From assembly GCF_943913955.1 (NCBI RefSeq), contig NZ_CALUAE010000025.1:1-64000 (forward strand): a DNA stretch of 64,000 nucleotides, given 5' to 3'. The position numbers and the translations under genes were made by a program. The stretch's first letter is position 1, and every line of letters begins with the position of its first letter. The notes under the pieces were generated by a model. The model was not told the origin of the DNA. It did not search any database and was given only the letters and a program-made list of their open reading frames with translations. Shown piece after piece: positions 58,016-64,000 of this stretch. The DNA comes from Mycolicibacterium bacteremicum (GTDB lineage: Bacteria > Actinomycetota > Actinomycetes > Mycobacteriales > Mycobacteriaceae).

Positions 58016-58877
58016 CGAACACGTCCCTGAAGGCGGCGGTGCTGGCCGAGGCGCTGCCCTGGCTCAAGCAACTGCACGGCAAGATCGTGGTGGTCAAATA
58101 CGGCGGCAACGCCATGACCGATGACACCCTCAAGGCCGCGTTCGCCGCCGACATGGTGTTCCTGCGCAACTGTGGGATCCGGCCCGTCGTCGTGCACGGC
58201 GGTGGCCCGCAGATCAGCGCCATGCTCAAAAAGCTCGGCATCGCAGGCGATTTCAAGGGCGGGTTCCGGGTCACCACCCCCGAGGTGCTCGACGTCGCCC
58301 GGATGGTGTTGTTCGGACAGGTGGGCCGTGAACTCGTCGGCCTGATCAACGCGCACGGACCGTACGCCGTCGGCGTCACCGGCGAGGACGCCCAGCTGTT
58401 CACCGCGGTGCGCCGCAGCGTGAACGTCGACGGGGTCGCCACCGACATCGGACTGGTCGGTGACGTCGAACACGTCAACGCCGGCTCGCTGCTGGATCTC
58501 ATTGCCGCCGGCCGTATCCCGGTGGTGTCGACCATCGCCCCCGATGTCGACGGGGTGGTGCACAACATCAACGCCGACACCGCGGCCGCGGCGTTGGCCG
58601 AGGCGCTGGGTGCGGAGAAGCTGCTGATGCTCACCGATGTCGAAGGCCTCTACACCGACTGGCCGGACCGCACCTCGCTGGTCAGCGAGATCGACAGCGC
58701 GGCGCTGACCCAGCTGTTGCCGACGCTGGAATCGGGCATGGTGCCCAAGATCGAGGCCTGCCTGCGCGCCGTCAGCGGTGGGGTCCCCAGCGCGCACGTC
58801 ATCGACGGCCGCGTCGAACACTGCGTGCTGGTCGAGCTTTTCACCGACGAAGGGACCGGAACCAAGGTGGTACCCGC

Positions 58878-58881
<4 letters not shown>
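58012..58881 (+). CDS. argB: Acetylglutamate kinase
   Basis: 289 aa, amino-acid kinase fold. Phosphate-binding KYGGNAMTD and HGGGPQI, the substrate loop [20 protein letters not shown], and [20 protein letters not shown] identify it. Second step of the pathway and the usual site of arginine feedback inhibition. ATGA overlaps with argJ and argD on both sides. Confidence 0.97.
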
Positions 58882-60994
<2,113 letters not shown>

Positions 60995-61063
60995 CATCAT
61001 GAGCGACGCTTGCGGAGCGAATCGACGACCGACATGCGGGACCCGAGCCTGCGGGGGAACCGC

Positions 61064-61540
61064 ATGAGCTCGCCGACCCGCGTCGGCCGGCAGGCCCGCA
61101 TCGTCACGCTGCTGTCATCGCATGCGATCAGCAGCCAGACCGAGCTGGCCGCCCTGCTCGCCGCCGACGGCATCGAGGTCACCCAGGCCACCCTGTCCCG
61201 GGACCTGGAGGAGCTCGGTGCGGTGAAGCTGCGCGGGGCCGACGGCGGGGTCGGGGTGTACGTGGTGCCCGAGGACGGCAGCCCGGTGCGGGGCGTCTCC
61301 GGGGGAACCGAGCGGGTCACGAAGCTGCTCGGGGAGCTGCTGGTCTCCACCGATTCCAGCGCCAACCTGGCCGTGCTGCGCACCCCGCCGGGGGCGGCGC
61401 ACTACCTGGCCAGTGCCATCGACCGGGCATCGTTGCCCCAGGTTGTCGGCACCGTCGCCGGTGATGACACCATCTTCGTGATAGCGCGCGAGCCGATGAC
61501 CGGCGCGGAGCTCGCGACCATGTTCGAAAACTTGAAGTAA
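61064..61540 (+). CDS. argR: Arginine repressor
   Basis: 158 aa. A winged-helix N-terminus ([40 protein letters not shown]) and a C-terminal arginine-binding, hexamer-forming domain ([34 protein letters not shown]). With arginine it should bind the ARG box before argC. The ATG at 61064 has GGGGGA 7 nt upstream and is preferred over starts at 61010 and 61034. The 69-bp gap after argF carries a GAGCGAATCGACGACCGACA word with some likeness to the MFS repeat core. Confidence 0.95.
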   Translation: MSSPTRVGRQARIVTLLSSHAISSQTELAALLAADGIEVTQATLSRDLEELGAVKLRGADGGVGVYVVPEDGSPVRGVSGGTERVTKLLGELLVSTDSSANLAVLRTPPGAAHYLASAIDRASLPQVVGTVAGDDTIFVIAREPMTGAELATMFENLK

Positions 61541-61567
61541 CAGTTCACTAAAAAGGGAGATCAACCA

Positions 61568-64000
<2,433 letters not shown>

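Overview
The window is a piece of a mycobacterial chromosome, most likely a fast-growing environmental species (Mycolicibacterium type). The gene order follows the Mycobacterium tuberculosis block Rv1628c to Rv1659: polA, rpsA, coaE, uvrB, universal stress protein, uvrA, lysX, infC-rpmI-rplT, tsnR, adenylate cyclase, pheST and argCJBDFRGH. The protein sequences match those orthologues closely. From memory, the M. tuberculosis block carries PE/PPE-type genes next to the cyclase and before argC; none are present here, which fits a non-pathogenic fast grower. The DNA is GC-rich throughout. Many genes start with GTG at, or a few bases after, the inferred transcription start (leaderless mRNAs).

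Layout. 1-3.5 kb: the start of a DUF35 protein, a small unknown protein, and a hydrolase/flavin-monooxygenase pair divergent from a LysR regulator. 3.5-11.6 kb: polA, a ThrE-type exporter, a PrsW-type membrane protease, rpsA and a two-domain coaE. 11.6-17.7 kb: three small genes divergent from uvrB, then an MFS exporter behind a MerR-type promoter and carrying an in-frame 30-bp tandem repeat, then a DUF899 protein. 18-24.3 kb: an accessory stretch with a secreted glycoside hydrolase, tRNA-Cys, and an ECF sigma factor divergent from a six-gene Asp23/Gls24 envelope-stress operon. 24.4-29.6 kb: a di-iron protein, a universal stress protein, an acyl-CoA dehydrogenase with an F420/LLM oxidoreductase, DUF427 and MBL-fold genes.

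29.6-34.8 kb: uvrA, a winged-helix protein, a small protein and an LpqH-type lipoprotein. 34.9-41.1 kb: the most unusual part, a TPR protein overlapping a CHAT (caspase-like) protease, then two further overlapping genes of unknown function and a small membrane protein on the other strand. 41-46.3 kb: lysX with its partner esterase, and a DUF1844 protein. 46.3-48.6 kb: infC-rpmI-rplT-tsnR behind a highly structured leader with a terminator-like hairpin; infC starts at ATC. 48.7-51 kb: an acyl-CoA dehydrogenase and an MpaB-type oxygenase behind a promoter overlapped by a 16-bp palindrome. 51.2-55.7 kb: adenylate cyclase, pheS and pheT. 55.7-64 kb: the arginine operon with an ARG box, ending inside argH.

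Recurrent non-coding structure is notable: large intergenic palindromes (after rpsA, tsnR, pheT and argG), a 17-bp minisatellite in the Gls24 operon, and a 21-bp word shared between the MFS repeat and an in-frame insertion in argD. All family assignments come from reading motifs and remembered homologues; no searches were run.
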